DNA of 64,000 nt from Achromobacter sp. ASV32 (GCF_016428805.1 NZ_JAELTJ010000017.1:1-64000), one strand, 5' to 3'; positions 51,103-60,966 are shown, counted from the stretch's first letter. Program-made: numbers and translations. The notes: generated by a model from the sequence alone, not told the origin.

Positions 51103-53256
51103 ATGAATCGATATCAACGATGCGCCCGCTCCGCGGGTGCCATCGCGCTTTCCGCGTTCCTGGCCGCCTGCGGCGGCGACAAGGATGACGACGATGACAA
51201 GAAGCCCGTCGCGGAAACGCCGGCCACGCAGCCTGCCGCCGTCCAGATCGCCTTCATGCCGGACATCCACTTCCATGACATCTATGCGGATTTCAAGGAT
51301 GGTTCGTTCCCTGGCATCCCCAATCCGAAGCACGGCGACAACGCCACCATCCGCACGATGTATGCGCAGCTGACCTCGACGCGGCTGTTCAATGAAAACT
51401 ACTTTGCCTTCCTGGCGGCGCTGGACGACGCGGCGGCCCGCGGCGTGAAATTCATCGCCCTGCCCGGCGACTTCTCGGACGACGGCCAACCGGTACACAT
51501 GCGCGGCCTGGTCAAGATAATGGACGAGTACGCCACCAAGTACGGCATCCAGTTCTTCGCCGCCCCCGGCAACCACGACCCGGTGCGCCCCTTCAACCAG
51601 GCCAACGGCAAGAGCGATTATCTGGGCCTGGACCCGGTGAGCGGCGCCATAGGCTTCTCGCAGCCCATCTACAGCCGCGGCGGCAACGCCGCCTGCAGCA
51701 CGCCGTACGCCGGCGACTGGGCTCGTGTGGGCGATACCTACTGTACCGAGGAAGTGCTGCACATGGGCTACGCGGGCATCACCGATGCCCTGGCCCAGCA
51801 TGGCTTCATGCCCAAGCCCCAGTATGTGTATTACGAAACCCCGTACAGCACGTACAGATACGAAGACTATAACTACAACACCGCAGTCGCTCAAGCCGGC
51901 TGGATCAATCGCCAGTACGAAATCTGCGCCCAGGGCACCGGCGGCCCCAACAAGCCGGCGAACTACACGTTCTGCAAGATGGTGCCGGACACGTCCTACG
52001 TGGTCGAACCCGTCAAGGGTGTATGGCTGGTCGGCCTGGACGCAAACGTCTACGTGCCAACGGGCAACGGCCCGAACGATTTCACCGGCTCGGGGGATCA
52101 GGGCTACAACAAGATGCTTACCCACAAGTCCCACGTGATCAAGTGGCTGGCCGATGTGGTGGCGCGCGGCAAGGCGCAGGGCAAGCAGGTGATCGCGTTC
52201 AGCCATTTCCCGATGACTGAATTCTTCAACGGCGCGTCCGATGACATCGAGGCGCTGCTGGGCGCCAACAAAATGCAGATGGTGCGCCGTCCGGCGGAGA
52301 ACACCACGCGTGCACTGGCCGAGACCGGACTGAAGGTGCACGTGGGCGGCCACATGCACTTCAATGACATGGCGGTGCGCACCTACGGCGGCGACAAGGC
52401 GCTGTTCAACATCCAGGCGCCGTCCATGGCGGCCTATGTGCCGGCCTACAAGATCATGACGATGCAAAGCGCCAGCGAGATCGAAGTGCAGACGATCCGC
52501 CTGGACAAGGTGCCGCGTTTTGACGAGCTGTTCGACCTGTACCGCGCCGAAAACGCGTACGACGTGCCGCCGCGCTGGAACGTGTCCATCCTGGATGCCA
52601 AGGACTACGGCGACTTCAACTACCGCTACATGAGCGAACTGGTGCGCCTGCGCCTGCTCAACGACGATTGGCGCTGCGAAATGCGCGAGCTGGTCAAGAG
52701 CCCCCTGACCGGCGCCGACATGCTTGTTCTGTCGCAGCTGCGCACCAACGTGACCCTGGCGGAACTGAAGAACACCGGCAACCAGAGCAAGCTGACGCCC
52801 GAGTTCTTCAACTGCCTGTATGTCGCGGGCGGCCCGAACGCCAGCAGCCCCGCCTACGCGGCGGACCTGGCCGATGCCGAGACCCGCGCACAGGCGCTGG
52901 CACAGGCCCACGGCATGCAGCTGGCGGATTTCGCGAAATGGCAGGCGCTGGATCTGGCGGGCGATTTCGTGCGCCTGGCCAATGCCGGCGACCTGGCCTA
53001 TGCCGACATCCCTGCCGGGCGCGCCAACCAGTACAAGCTGCTGGCCCAGGCGCTGAGCCAGACCAACGCCGGTTTGCAACTCAATGGCGACCGGGTCAGC
53101 GATGCGAATACCCTGGCCGACATGTTCAAGGCGCGTTTCAAGCCGCTGATGGCGATCATGCTGAAGCTGGCCGACGGCCTGCCGTCCGAGCACATCCGCC
53201 TGGATCTCAAGAGCAATAGCGTCGTCAACCTGTCGACACAGCCCTCGCCCTTCTAA
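51103..53256 (+). CDS. Exported metallophosphoesterase lipoprotein
   Basis: 717 residues. Lipobox LAAC after the signal peptide, so membrane-anchored from Cys23, then an acidic linker GGDKDDDDDKK. The calcineurin-like metal site is seen as MPDIHFHD, LPGDFSDDGQ, AAPGNHDPVRP and VGGHMHFNDM. A long C-terminal region from about residue 450, with no recognised domain, follows. Probably a periplasmic phosphatase or nuclease acting on nucleotides or other phosphate esters. The ATG 51103 places the signal peptide correctly. Confidence 0.85.
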   Translation: MNRYQRCARSAGAIALSAFLAACGGDKDDDDDKKPVAETPATQPAAVQIAFMPDIHFHDIYADFKDGSFPGIPNPKHGDNATIRTMYAQLTSTRLFNENYFAFLAALDDAAARGVKFIALPGDFSDDGQPVHMRGLVKIMDEYATKYGIQFFAAPGNHDPVRPFNQANGKSDYLGLDPVSGAIGFSQPIYSRGGNAACSTPYAGDWARVGDTYCTEEVLHMGYAGITDALAQHGFMPKPQYVYYETPYSTYRYEDYNYNTAVAQAGWINRQYEICAQGTGGPNKPANYTFCKMVPDTSYVVEPVKGVWLVGLDANVYVPTGNGPNDFTGSGDQGYNKMLTHKSHVIKWLADVVARGKAQGKQVIAFSHFPMTEFFNGASDDIEALLGANKMQMVRRPAENTTRALAETGLKVHVGGHMHFNDMAVRTYGGDKALFNIQAPSMAAYVPAYKIMTMQSASEIEVQTIRLDKVPRFDELFDLYRAENAYDVPPRWNVSILDAKDYGDFNYRYMSELVRLRLLNDDWRCEMRELVKSPLTGADMLVLSQLRTNVTLAELKNTGNQSKLTPEFFNCLYVAGGPNASSPAYAADLADAETRAQALAQAHGMQLADFAKWQALDLAGDFVRLANAGDLAYADIPAGRANQYKLLAQALSQTNAGLQLNGDRVSDANTLADMFKARFKPLMAIMLKLADGLPSEHIRLDLKSNSVVNLSTQPSPF

Positions 53257-53285
53257 GTGACGGCGCCGGCATGCATGCCGGCGGA

Positions 53286-53319
53286 CAAAACAAGGCCCGC
53301 GTAAGCGGGCCTTGTTTTG
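53286..53319. terminator. Bidirectional terminator between metallophosphoesterase and AraC genes
   Basis: AACAAGGCCCGC pairs with GCGGGCCTTGTT around GTAA, with A-rich and T-rich flanks on both strands. Confidence 0.9.
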
Positions 53320-53340
53320 GGCTGACGCCTCCCGGGGACG

Positions 53341-54300
53341 CTAACCGCGCGCCCGCCATTCGCGCGGCGACATGCCGAAGCGCTGCTTGAACAGCCGGCT
53401 GAAATGCGAGGGGTGTGCAAAGCCCGCCTGGTACGCCAATTCGGCAATGCCACGGTGGCGCTGCGCAGGGTTGAGCAGCAAATCCCGGCAGCGCTCCAGG
53501 CGCTGGTCGAAAACGAAACTTTCCACCGACACGCCACCCGCCTGGAAGATTCGGTGCAGATAAGCGACCGACAAGCCGCAACCCTGCGCGACCCGCTGGG
53601 GCGACAGCGCCGGATCAGCCAAGTGCTGGCGGATATAGGCCATGGCCCGCTGCCGATGCGCCATCGTGACGCTGCTATCGGACGCCGAGGCATGGCTTTG
53701 CCCCGGTTGCACCAGGAACAGCACGATCAAGTCGATCAGCCGCTCACCCAGCTCGGCGGCCTCGGCTGCCGTCCAGCCATCCAGGCCCTTGAACAGGTGA
53801 TCCATGTAGCTGGCCAGCATCGCCCCCCGCGGCGAACCGTCGTCGACGCGCAGCTTGTAGAACGGACCGATGCGCGAATCACGTTGCGACAGCGCGCTGC
53901 GCGGAAACGACACGCTCAGGCTGCGGTAGCCGTCGGCCCCCAAGGCGGTAGCCTGATAAGGCAGGCTCTGGTTCATCAGATAGACGCAGCCTGGCTCGAC
54001 CTGGAACTCGCGGCCCTGCTGCACCACCGCCAGCGGGCCGGCCAGAGGCAGCCCGAACGTGTAGAACTCCTGGTCCAGGCGCGACACATTGCCGGCGGTG
54101 CGCTCCAGCTTCTGTCCCTGATAGTGCAGGTCGTTGAACTGCAGGCTGGCCCGCCGCACATAGCGCACATGGCCGGCGAAACGGCCGGCCTGCCCTTGGT
54201 GCACCTCGAACGGACCGAAGGCATCCGACAGGGCCGCGCGCCATTGCTCGCAGCGCTCGGCGCCGGCGGTGCCGGAAATGGCGAATTCCGTGTCGGACAT
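53341..54300 (-). CDS. AraC-family transcriptional regulator
   Basis: 319 residues. The N-terminal half is a cupin-like AraC-binding domain of the AraC_binding_2 type. The C-terminal part has two helix-turn-helix segments: LSPQRVAQGCGLSVAYLHRI and AYQAGFAHPSHFSRLFKQRF, ending with the FGMSPREWR signature. It diverges from the hydrolase/ABC operon, its most likely target. Confidence 0.9.
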   Translation of the reverse strand: MSDTEFAISGTAGAERCEQWRAALSDAFGPFEVHQGQAGRFAGHVRYVRRASLQFNDLHYQGQKLERTAGNVSRLDQEFYTFGLPLAGPLAVVQQGREFQVEPGCVYLMNQSLPYQATALGADGYRSLSVSFPRSALSQRDSRIGPFYKLRVDDGSPRGAMLASYMDHLFKGLDGWTAAEAAELGERLIDLIVLFLVQPGQSHASASDSSVTMAHRQRAMAYIRQHLADPALSPQRVAQGCGLSVAYLHRIFQAGGVSVESFVFDQRLERCRDLLLNPAQRHRGIAELAYQAGFAHPSHFSRLFKQRFGMSPREWRARG

Positions 54301-54394
54301 GGCGCGGTCTCCTGGTTCGCGAGGGTCGGGCGGGGCGCTCGTGATCGAGCGTCTACATATTCTTGACTCACCCTGCCGCGGGCGGTCTGGCGCA

Positions 54395-54424
54395 TTGTGG
54401 CCGCGCCCGGCGCAAGTCTATATT
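54395..54424 (+). promoter_or_regulatory. Candidate sigma-70 promoter of the hydrolase-ABC operon
   Basis: TTGTGG (54395-54400) and TATATT (54419-54424) with an 18-bp spacer, 44 bp before the ATG. The weak -35 suits activation by the divergent AraC protein. Confidence 0.4.
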
Positions 54425-54467
54425 CAGCCCGACAAGCATACAACCTGGACAACCCGGGAGGAGACTC

Positions 54468-55364
54468 ATGGCCAACGTGCCCGTACAGGCCGCCCGCCAC
54501 GCCCCGGCTTCGCGCTATCTGCGCTGCGAAGGCCGCGAACTGCACTACACCGAGTGGGGCAGCCCCGACGCCCCTGCCCTCGTCATGTGGCATGGCCTGG
54601 CCAGGACCGGACGCGATTTCGATGAACTGGCGCAGGCGCTCGCCAGCGACTATCGCATCATCTGCCCCGACACGATCGGCCGCGGCCTGTCGCAATGGAG
54701 CCCGGACCCCGTCGCCGAATACCGGCTGGATTTCTATGCCCGGCTGGCGCGCGCCCTGGCCGACGGCCTGTCGCTCACGCGCCTGCGCTGGGTAGGTACG
54801 TCAATGGGTGGCGCCACCGGCATGCTCGCAGCGGCCACCACGCTGAAGGACCGTATTTCACACCTGGTGGTCAATGACATCGGCCCGTCTCTGCCACAAG
54901 CCGCCATCGCGCGCATTCTGGCCTACGCCGGCGCCCCACCCGCCTTCGACACCGTCACCGAACTGGAAACGTGGCTGCGCGCCGCCTACAAGCCCTATGG
55001 CTGGCAAAGCGACGAGCAATGGCGCCGCATGGCTGAAACCTCGGTGCGACGCCTGCCCGATGGCCGCGTCACCGCACATTACGATCCGGCCATCGTGGGT
55101 CAATTCAGCCACCATCCCACGGACTACGAGCGCTGGACGGAGTACGACAGCCTGCGCCTGCCGCTGCTGCTGCTACGCGGCGCCGATTCAGACCTGTTGC
55201 TGCCCGACGTCGCCGATGCCATGACCCGGCGCGGCCCGCGCGCCCAGCGCATCGACTTTCCCGATTGCGGCCATGCCCCGGCCTTGAACATCGAACCGCA
55301 GATCGACGCCATCCGCCGCTTTCTCGCCACGCCGGCCGCCAACGCAGCCGCCGGCAATCTCTAG
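54468..55364 (+). CDS. Alpha/beta-fold hydrolase
   Basis: 298 residues. MWHGLARTGRDFDELAQALA is the oxyanion-hole strand. The nucleophile Ser lies in VGTSMGGATG, an Asp in LLRGADSDLLLP and the His in CGHAPALNIE. Ester or amide hydrolase of unknown substrate. A very strong ribosome site (GGGAGGAGACTC) precedes the ATG. First gene of an operon with five transporter genes, so its substrate is probably what they import. Confidence 0.9.
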   Translation: MANVPVQAARHAPASRYLRCEGRELHYTEWGSPDAPALVMWHGLARTGRDFDELAQALASDYRIICPDTIGRGLSQWSPDPVAEYRLDFYARLARALADGLSLTRLRWVGTSMGGATGMLAAATTLKDRISHLVVNDIGPSLPQAAIARILAYAGAPPAFDTVTELETWLRAAYKPYGWQSDEQWRRMAETSVRRLPDGRVTAHYDPAIVGQFSHHPTDYERWTEYDSLRLPLLLLRGADSDLLLPDVADAMTRRGPRAQRIDFPDCGHAPALNIEPQIDAIRRFLATPAANAAAGNL

Positions 55365-55380
55365 GAACCAGGAGACTCCC

Positions 55381-56553
55381 ATGAAACGCCTATTGCTTGC
55401 CACCCTGGCCGGCCTGTGTCTGAGCTCCGCTGCCGCGGCCAAGGATTTCGTCGTCGCGCATGTCTACGACAAGACGGGCCCACTGGAGGCCTACGCCAAG
55501 CAAACCCATAACGGCCTGATGCTCGGCCTGGAATACGCCACCCAGGGCAGCATGACGGTGTCCGGCCGCAAAATCCGCGTCATCGAGAAGGATACGCAGG
55601 GTAAGCCGGACGTCGCGCGCGCCCAGCTCGCTTCTGCCTATGCCGACGACAACGCCGACATCGCCGTGGGCCCCACGTCATCGGGCGTGGCGCTGGCCAT
55701 GCTGCCGATCGCCGAGGAATACGAAAAAATCCTGCTGGTCGAGCCCGCAGTCGCGGATTCGATCACTGGCGACAAGTGGAACAAATACATCTTCCGCACC
55801 GGCCGCAACTCCTCGCAAGACGCCATCGCCAACGCCGTTGCATTCGACCAGCCAGGCACGTCCATCGCCATGCTGGCGCAGGACTATGCATTCGGCCGCG
55901 ATGGGGTCAAGGCCTTCAAGGGCGCCCTCAAGCAGGCCAAGATCGTGCACGAGGAATATCTGCCGGCCAACGCCACTGATTTCACGGCGGGTGCCCAACG
56001 GCTGTTCGACGCACTCAAGGACAAGCCTGGCCGCAAGATCATCTTTATCCTCTGGGCCGGCGCGGGCAATCCGTTCAAGATCGCCGACCTGGATCCCAAG
56101 CGCTTTGGCATCGAAATCGCCACCGGCGGCAACACCCTGGCCGCCATGACGCCGCTCAAGCCGCTGGCCGGCATGGAAGGCGCGACCTATTACTACTACG
56201 GCATTCCCAAGAATCCGATCAACGATTGGCTGGTGGCCGAACACCAGAAGCGCTATGGCCAGCCGCCGGACTTCTTCACGGCGGGCGGCATGTCGGCCGG
56301 TATCGCCCTGGTCACCGCGTTGAACAAGACTGCCGGCAAGTCCGAGACGGACACGCTTATCAAGGCCATGGAAGGCATGAGCTTTGATACGCCCAAAGGC
56401 AAGATGACCTTCCGCCCGGAAGACCATCAGGCCATGCAGTCGATGTACCACTTCCGCATCAAGAACGACCCGTCTGTACCGTGGGCCGTGCAGGACCTGG
56501 TCAAGGAAATCACGCCCGACCAGATGGCGGTGCCCATCCAGAACAAACGCTGA
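55381..56553 (+). CDS. ABC transporter periplasmic substrate-binding protein (branched-chain amino-acid type)
   Basis: 390 residues with a signal peptide ending at AAAAKDF (about residue 20). Two-lobed LivJ/UrtA-like family, with GPTSSGVALAMLPIAEEYEK and FRTGRNSSQDAIANAVAF. It captures the ligand, most often an amino acid, amide or small aromatic acid. Sixteen bases after the hydrolase. Confidence 0.9.
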   Translation: MKRLLLATLAGLCLSSAAAAKDFVVAHVYDKTGPLEAYAKQTHNGLMLGLEYATQGSMTVSGRKIRVIEKDTQGKPDVARAQLASAYADDNADIAVGPTSSGVALAMLPIAEEYEKILLVEPAVADSITGDKWNKYIFRTGRNSSQDAIANAVAFDQPGTSIAMLAQDYAFGRDGVKAFKGALKQAKIVHEEYLPANATDFTAGAQRLFDALKDKPGRKIIFILWAGAGNPFKIADLDPKRFGIEIATGGNTLAAMTPLKPLAGMEGATYYYYGIPKNPINDWLVAEHQKRYGQPPDFFTAGGMSAGIALVTALNKTAGKSETDTLIKAMEGMSFDTPKGKMTFRPEDHQAMQSMYHFRIKNDPSVPWAVQDLVKEITPDQMAVPIQNKR

Positions 56554-56565
56554 GCCCTGCCCTTC

Positions 56566-57348
56566 ATGCTTGAGACCCAATCGCTCACGATCCGCTTCGG
56601 CGGTCACGTGGCCGTCAACGCAGTCAGCTGCCGCTTCGCACCCGGCAGTCTGACGGCCATCGTCGGCCCCAACGGCGCGGGCAAGACCACCTACTTCAAC
56701 CTGATCTCCGGCCAGTTGCGCGCCAGCGCGGGTTCGGTGCGCCTGAACGGCCGCGACCTGACCGGCCTGTCGGCGCCGGCCCGCATGCATGCCGGCCTGG
56801 GACGCGCCTTTCAGTTGACGCAGCTGTTCCCTCGCCTGTCCGTACGCGAGAACGTGCGGCTGGCGCTGCAATCGCGCCAGCAAGGCCTGAGCTGGCGACA
56901 GATCCGCTTCTGGCGCACCTGGGATGACGACCGCGGCCTGCTGGCGCGCGCTGACGCACTACTGGAGCGGACCCGGCTGGCGGCCCGCCGCGATCAGATC
57001 GCCGCCGACCTGCCCCATGGCGACCAGCGCAAGCTCGAGATCGCCATGCTCATCGCGCTGGAGCCCCAGGTGTTCATGTTCGACGAACCTACCGCAGGCA
57101 TGAGCGTGGATGACGTACCCGTCGTGCTGGACCTGATCCGCGAGATCAAGCAGGACCCGTCCAAGACGATTCTGCTGGTGGAACACAAGATGGACGTGGT
57201 GCGCGAGCTGGCGGACCGTATCGTGGTACTGCACAACGGCCAGCTGATGGCGGACGGCGAGCCCGCCGAGGTGATCGCATCGCCGATCGTGCAGCAGGCC
57301 TATCTGGGCGTCAGTCTGCCGGACAAAACCATGAGGATGGCCCCGTGA
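56566..57348 (+). CDS. ABC transporter ATP-binding protein, LivG-type
   Basis: 260 residues. Walker A GPNGAGKTT, a signature LPHGDQRKLEIAM of the LivG type and Walker B VFMFDEPTAGMS. It overlaps the next gene by 4 bp. Confidence 0.93.
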   Translation: MLETQSLTIRFGGHVAVNAVSCRFAPGSLTAIVGPNGAGKTTYFNLISGQLRASAGSVRLNGRDLTGLSAPARMHAGLGRAFQLTQLFPRLSVRENVRLALQSRQQGLSWRQIRFWRTWDDDRGLLARADALLERTRLAARRDQIAADLPHGDQRKLEIAMLIALEPQVFMFDEPTAGMSVDDVPVVLDLIREIKQDPSKTILLVEHKMDVVRELADRIVVLHNGQLMADGEPAEVIASPIVQQAYLGVSLPDKTMRMAP

Positions 57349-58097
57349 GCACGATCCCGCTGCTGGAACTGAAAGACGTGCACACGCACATCGGCGCGTA
57401 TCACATCCTGCATGGCGTGGACCTGTCGGTGCCACCCGCCGCCGTCACCATGCTGCTGGGCCGCAACGGCGCTGGCAAGACCACCACGCTGCGCACCATC
57501 ATGGGTCTGTGGAAAGCCACGCAAGGCCGAATCGGCTTTGACGGCGTGGCGGCCGGCGGCGCGGGGGTACGCACGTCGCCACCCGACATGGCGCGCCTGG
57601 GCATTGCCTACGTGCCGGAGAACATGGGCATCTTCGCCGACCTCTCCGTCAAAGAGAACATCGTGCTGGCGGCCCGCCAGGCGCGCAGCGCAAGCCAGCT
57701 CGATACCGCCCGGCTGGAATGGATCTTCGGCTTTTTCCCCGCGCTCAAGAAATTCTGGTTGCACCCGGCCGGCAAGCTCTCGGGCGGTCAGAAACAGATG
57801 CTCGCGGTCGCACGCGCCATCATCGAGCCGCGCCGCTTGCTGCTGGTGGACGAACCCAGCAAGGGTCTGGCCCCCGCAATCATCCAGAACATGATCGACG
57901 CCTTCATCGAACTCAAGCAGGCCTCAACCACCATCTTGCTGGTGGAGCAGAATTTCAATTTCGCACGCCAGGTCGGGGACCACGTCGCGGTCATGGACAA
58001 CGGCCGCGTCGTGCACACGGGCAGCATGGCGCAACTGGCGCAGGACGATGCGCTGCAGACCCGCCTGCTGGGTCTTTCTCTCGGAGCCCATCAATGA
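57345..58097 (+). CDS. ABC transporter ATP-binding protein, LivF-type
   Basis: 250 residues. Walker A GRNGAGKTT, signature LSGGQKQMLAVAR, Walker B LLLVDEPSKG. Start is GTG 57345 within the stop region of the previous gene (GTGA); it overlaps the permease by ATGA. Confidence 0.93.
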   Translation: MSTIPLLELKDVHTHIGAYHILHGVDLSVPPAAVTMLLGRNGAGKTTTLRTIMGLWKATQGRIGFDGVAAGGAGVRTSPPDMARLGIAYVPENMGIFADLSVKENIVLAARQARSASQLDTARLEWIFGFFPALKKFWLHPAGKLSGGQKQMLAVARAIIEPRRLLLVDEPSKGLAPAIIQNMIDAFIELKQASTTILLVEQNFNFARQVGDHVAVMDNGRVVHTGSMAQLAQDDALQTRLLGLSLGAHQ

Positions 58098-59104
58098 CCG
58101 CCGCCGACATCGACACGCCCCTGCCGCGCACGCGCGCCGACCTGCGCCCGGCGCTGCTGGTGCTGGCGTTGGCCGCCATCGCGTTGCCGCTGGTCGGCTC
58201 GTTCTCGACCTGGGTCACGCTGACCTTCGCCGGCCTGGCGATGGGCATTATCATCTTCATCGTGGCGTCCGGCATGACGCTGGTCTTCGGCCTGATGGAC
58301 GTCCTGAACTTCGGCCACGGTCTGTTCATTGCGATCGGCGCCTACATGGCCGCCACCGTGCTGGGATCGATGGCTGACTGGACTCAATCCGGCAGCCTGT
58401 GGATGAATCTGGCTGCGATATTGCCCGCCATGATCGTAGGCATGCTGGTCGCCGGCGCGGTAGGCGTGGCGTTCGAGCGTGTGATCGTGCGCCCGGTCTA
58501 TGGCCAGCATCTCAAGCAGATCCTGATCACCATGGGCGGCATGATCATCGGCGAGGAGATCATCAAGATGCTGTGGGGTCCGCAGACGCTGTCGCTGCCT
58601 TTGCCCGAAGCATTGCGCGGCGCCTTGCTGCTCGGTGATGCCGCGATCGAGAAGTTCCGCATCGTCGCGCTGTTGGTCGGCCTGGGCGTGCTGGGCGGCA
58701 TGCTCTGGCTGCTCAACCGCACCAAGCTGGGCCTGCTGATCCGCGCGGGTGTCGAAGACCGCGAAATGGTCGAGAGCCTGGGTTACCGCATCCGCCACCT
58801 GTTCGTCGGCGTCTTCGTGGCCGGCTCGATGCTGGCCGGTCTGGGCGGCGTACTGTGGGGCCTGTACCAGCAATCCATCGTGCCGCAATTGGGCGCCCAA
58901 GTGAACGTGTTGATCTTCATCGTCATCATGATCGGCGGACTGGGCTCGACCGTAGGCTGCTTGATCGGTGCGCTGCTGGTCGGGCTGATGGCCAACTACA
59001 CCGGCTTCCTGATGCCCAAGGCCGCGTTGTTCTCGAACATCGCGCTGATGGTCGCCATTCTGTTGTGGCGCCCGCAGGGCGTGTACCCGGTCACGAACCG
59101 CTAG
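58094..59104 (+). CDS. ABC transporter permease, LivH-type
   Basis: 336 residues, multi-spanning, with GMTLVFGLMDVLNFGHGLFIAIGAYM and the later ABC contact loop ESLGYRIRHLFVGVF. Start ATG overlaps the stop of the LivF gene. Confidence 0.92.
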   Translation: MTAADIDTPLPRTRADLRPALLVLALAAIALPLVGSFSTWVTLTFAGLAMGIIIFIVASGMTLVFGLMDVLNFGHGLFIAIGAYMAATVLGSMADWTQSGSLWMNLAAILPAMIVGMLVAGAVGVAFERVIVRPVYGQHLKQILITMGGMIIGEEIIKMLWGPQTLSLPLPEALRGALLLGDAAIEKFRIVALLVGLGVLGGMLWLLNRTKLGLLIRAGVEDREMVESLGYRIRHLFVGVFVAGSMLAGLGGVLWGLYQQSIVPQLGAQVNVLIFIVIMIGGLGSTVGCLIGALLVGLMANYTGFLMPKAALFSNIALMVAILLWRPQGVYPVTNR

Positions 59105-59115
59105 GAACCGTCGTC

Positions 59116-60183
59116 ATGTCCTTCCGCCTGCTCTCCGGCGATCCGCCCCGCAGCACGTTGCTGGCGATCATGCTGATCGCCATCATTGCCGCGCTGGCCG
59201 CCGCGCCCTTCCTGTTTCCCGGCCCCAAGGCACTCGCCGTGGCCGCCAAGATCCTGGTGTTCGTGATCCTGGTCGCCAGCTACGACTTGCTGCTGGGCTA
59301 CACCGGGATCGTCAGCTTCGCGCACACGATGTTCTTTGGCATCGGCGCCTACGGCGTTGCCATCGCCAGCATGCGTCTGGATGCCGGCTGGCTGTCGGTG
59401 CTGGCGGGCGTGGGCGCCGGCCTGGCCGTGTCCCTGGTCTTCGCGCTGATCATCGGTCTGGCCAGCTTGCGCGTGCGCGCAATTTTCTACGCCATGATCA
59501 CCCTGGCCGTCGCCGCCGCATTCCAGACCTTGGTCTCGCAGCTGTCTGACCTGACCGGTGGCGAAGACGGCCTGAATTTCAAGGTGCCACAGATGCTGCG
59601 TCCGGCGTACCGGCCGTTTTCCGAGCCTTTGTTCGGCGTGACGATCGATGGCCGCATCATCACCTACTACCTGATTGCCGTGGTATGCGTCGTGCTGTTC
59701 CTGATGTTGCTGCGCATCGTCAATTCGCCCTTCGGACACGTGCTGCAGGCGATCCGAGAGAACCCCTTCCGCGCCGAGGCCATCGGCTATCGCACGGTGC
59801 TGTACCGCAGCCTGTCCAACCTGCTGGCCGCCGCCTTCGCCACCTTGGCGGGCGCCCTGTATGCACTCTGGCTGCGCTATAACGGCCCGGATACGTCCTT
59901 GTCGTTCGAGATCATGCTGAACATCCTGCTGATGGTGGTGATCGGCGGCATGGGAACCATGTATGGGGCGATCATCGGTGCCAGCCTGTTCGTGTTTGCG
60001 CAAAGCTACCTGCAGGACGGCCTGCACGTGATCCACGACGCCGTCGCTGGCGTGGCGCCGCTGGCGCTATTGTTCGAGCCCGACCGTTGGCTGTTGTGGC
60101 TAGGCATCCTGTTCGTGCTGTCGGTGTACTACTTTCCGACGGGCGTGGCAGGCCGGTTACGGGAGCGGGCGCGGCGCCGGTAG
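59116..60183 (+). CDS. ABC transporter permease, LivM-type
   Basis: 355 residues. VILVASYDLLLGYTGIVSFAHTMFFG and EAIGYRTVLYRSLSNLLAA are typical. Last gene of the operon, closed by about 250 bp without genes. No clear terminator was found directly after it. Confidence 0.92.
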   Translation: MSFRLLSGDPPRSTLLAIMLIAIIAALAAAPFLFPGPKALAVAAKILVFVILVASYDLLLGYTGIVSFAHTMFFGIGAYGVAIASMRLDAGWLSVLAGVGAGLAVSLVFALIIGLASLRVRAIFYAMITLAVAAAFQTLVSQLSDLTGGEDGLNFKVPQMLRPAYRPFSEPLFGVTIDGRIITYYLIAVVCVVLFLMLLRIVNSPFGHVLQAIRENPFRAEAIGYRTVLYRSLSNLLAAAFATLAGALYALWLRYNGPDTSLSFEIMLNILLMVVIGGMGTMYGAIIGASLFVFAQSYLQDGLHVIHDAVAGVAPLALLFEPDRWLLWLGILFVLSVYYFPTGVAGRLRERARRR

Positions 60184-60432
60184 CCGTTACCCGCCTTGGC
60201 CGACGTACCTCGACTGGCGAGAACGCGCCGCACGACGTCAGGTGAATTTACCCCCGACACATGCGTCCACCTCGGCAGATATTTCATCGAACCTGGCCAT
60301 GGGTTCCGCGGTGTTCCCCTGGCCATGCCTTGACCGTGAGGTGGCGGTCCCGCGGAGCCGCCTCGTGCTCTGTTGGGCATAGCCGGCGCGGCACGCCAGG
60401 ACGTCATGGCGCACCGCCTGGGCACCTGTTCG

Positions 60433-60966
60433 CTACTTCACGCGGCTGCGCACATCGTCCACACTGCGTTTGACGTCATCGATGCGACGTTGCAGGTCGT
60501 CGATCTTGCGATCCCCAGAGCTACCCGCGCTGCTCAGTTGGGAAACGCTGTGGGACAACTTGTCCAGTTCATTTTTCTGGTTGTCCACCGCTCGGGACAG
60601 CTTGTCGAGATCGCCCTTCTGGCTCTCGCTGCTGCGGCCGCCATCGCCCAGTTTGCGTTCCAGGCTCGCTATCTTCTGCGCCTGTTCATCGACCTTGCGG
60701 TTCCATGCTTCGTTCTTGCCACGCAGTTCTTCGAGCGCTTTGCCTTGATCCGCGACACGTTGAACCAATTGCTCCAGGTCACGGACCTGCATGCCGGGCC
60801 GCACTTGAGTATCTCCACCGACAACCATCAGGCTGTCGTAGGATGGCCGCTCAAAAGATTGATTCTTCAACACCACCGTCTGGGCGGACGCAGCAAACGC
60901 CGCCAGACCCACGCCCGCCAACAAAGCCACCTGCACCAACCGGTGCTTGCCTGTTACCACGCGCAT
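60433..60966 (-). CDS. Exported coiled-coil protein of unknown function
   Basis: 177 residues with a signal peptide to about residue 28 (AAFAASAQT). The region 60-177 is highly charged and heptad-rich (LEQLVQRVADQGKALEELRG, DDLQRRIDDVKRSVDDVRSR), suited to a long coiled coil. No family was recognised. It lies downstream of the next gene in the same direction, 176 bp apart. Confidence 0.7.
   Translation of the reverse strand: MRVVTGKHRLVQVALLAGVGLAAFAASAQTVVLKNQSFERPSYDSLMVVGGDTQVRPGMQVRDLEQLVQRVADQGKALEELRGKNEAWNRKVDEQAQKIASLERKLGDGGRSSESQKGDLDKLSRAVDNQKNELDKLSHSVSQLSSAGSSGDRKIDDLQRRIDDVKRSVDDVRSRVK

Noticed and set aside
51001-53193. Long open frame antisense to the metallophosphoesterase gene
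   Set aside because: Same codon-bias artefact; no motifs or ribosome site, while the plus strand has signal peptide, lipobox and metal site.
60184-60432. Small gene or terminator in the 249-bp gap after the LivM-type permease
   Set aside because: No frame with a ribosome site and no hairpin with a T-run could be made out.
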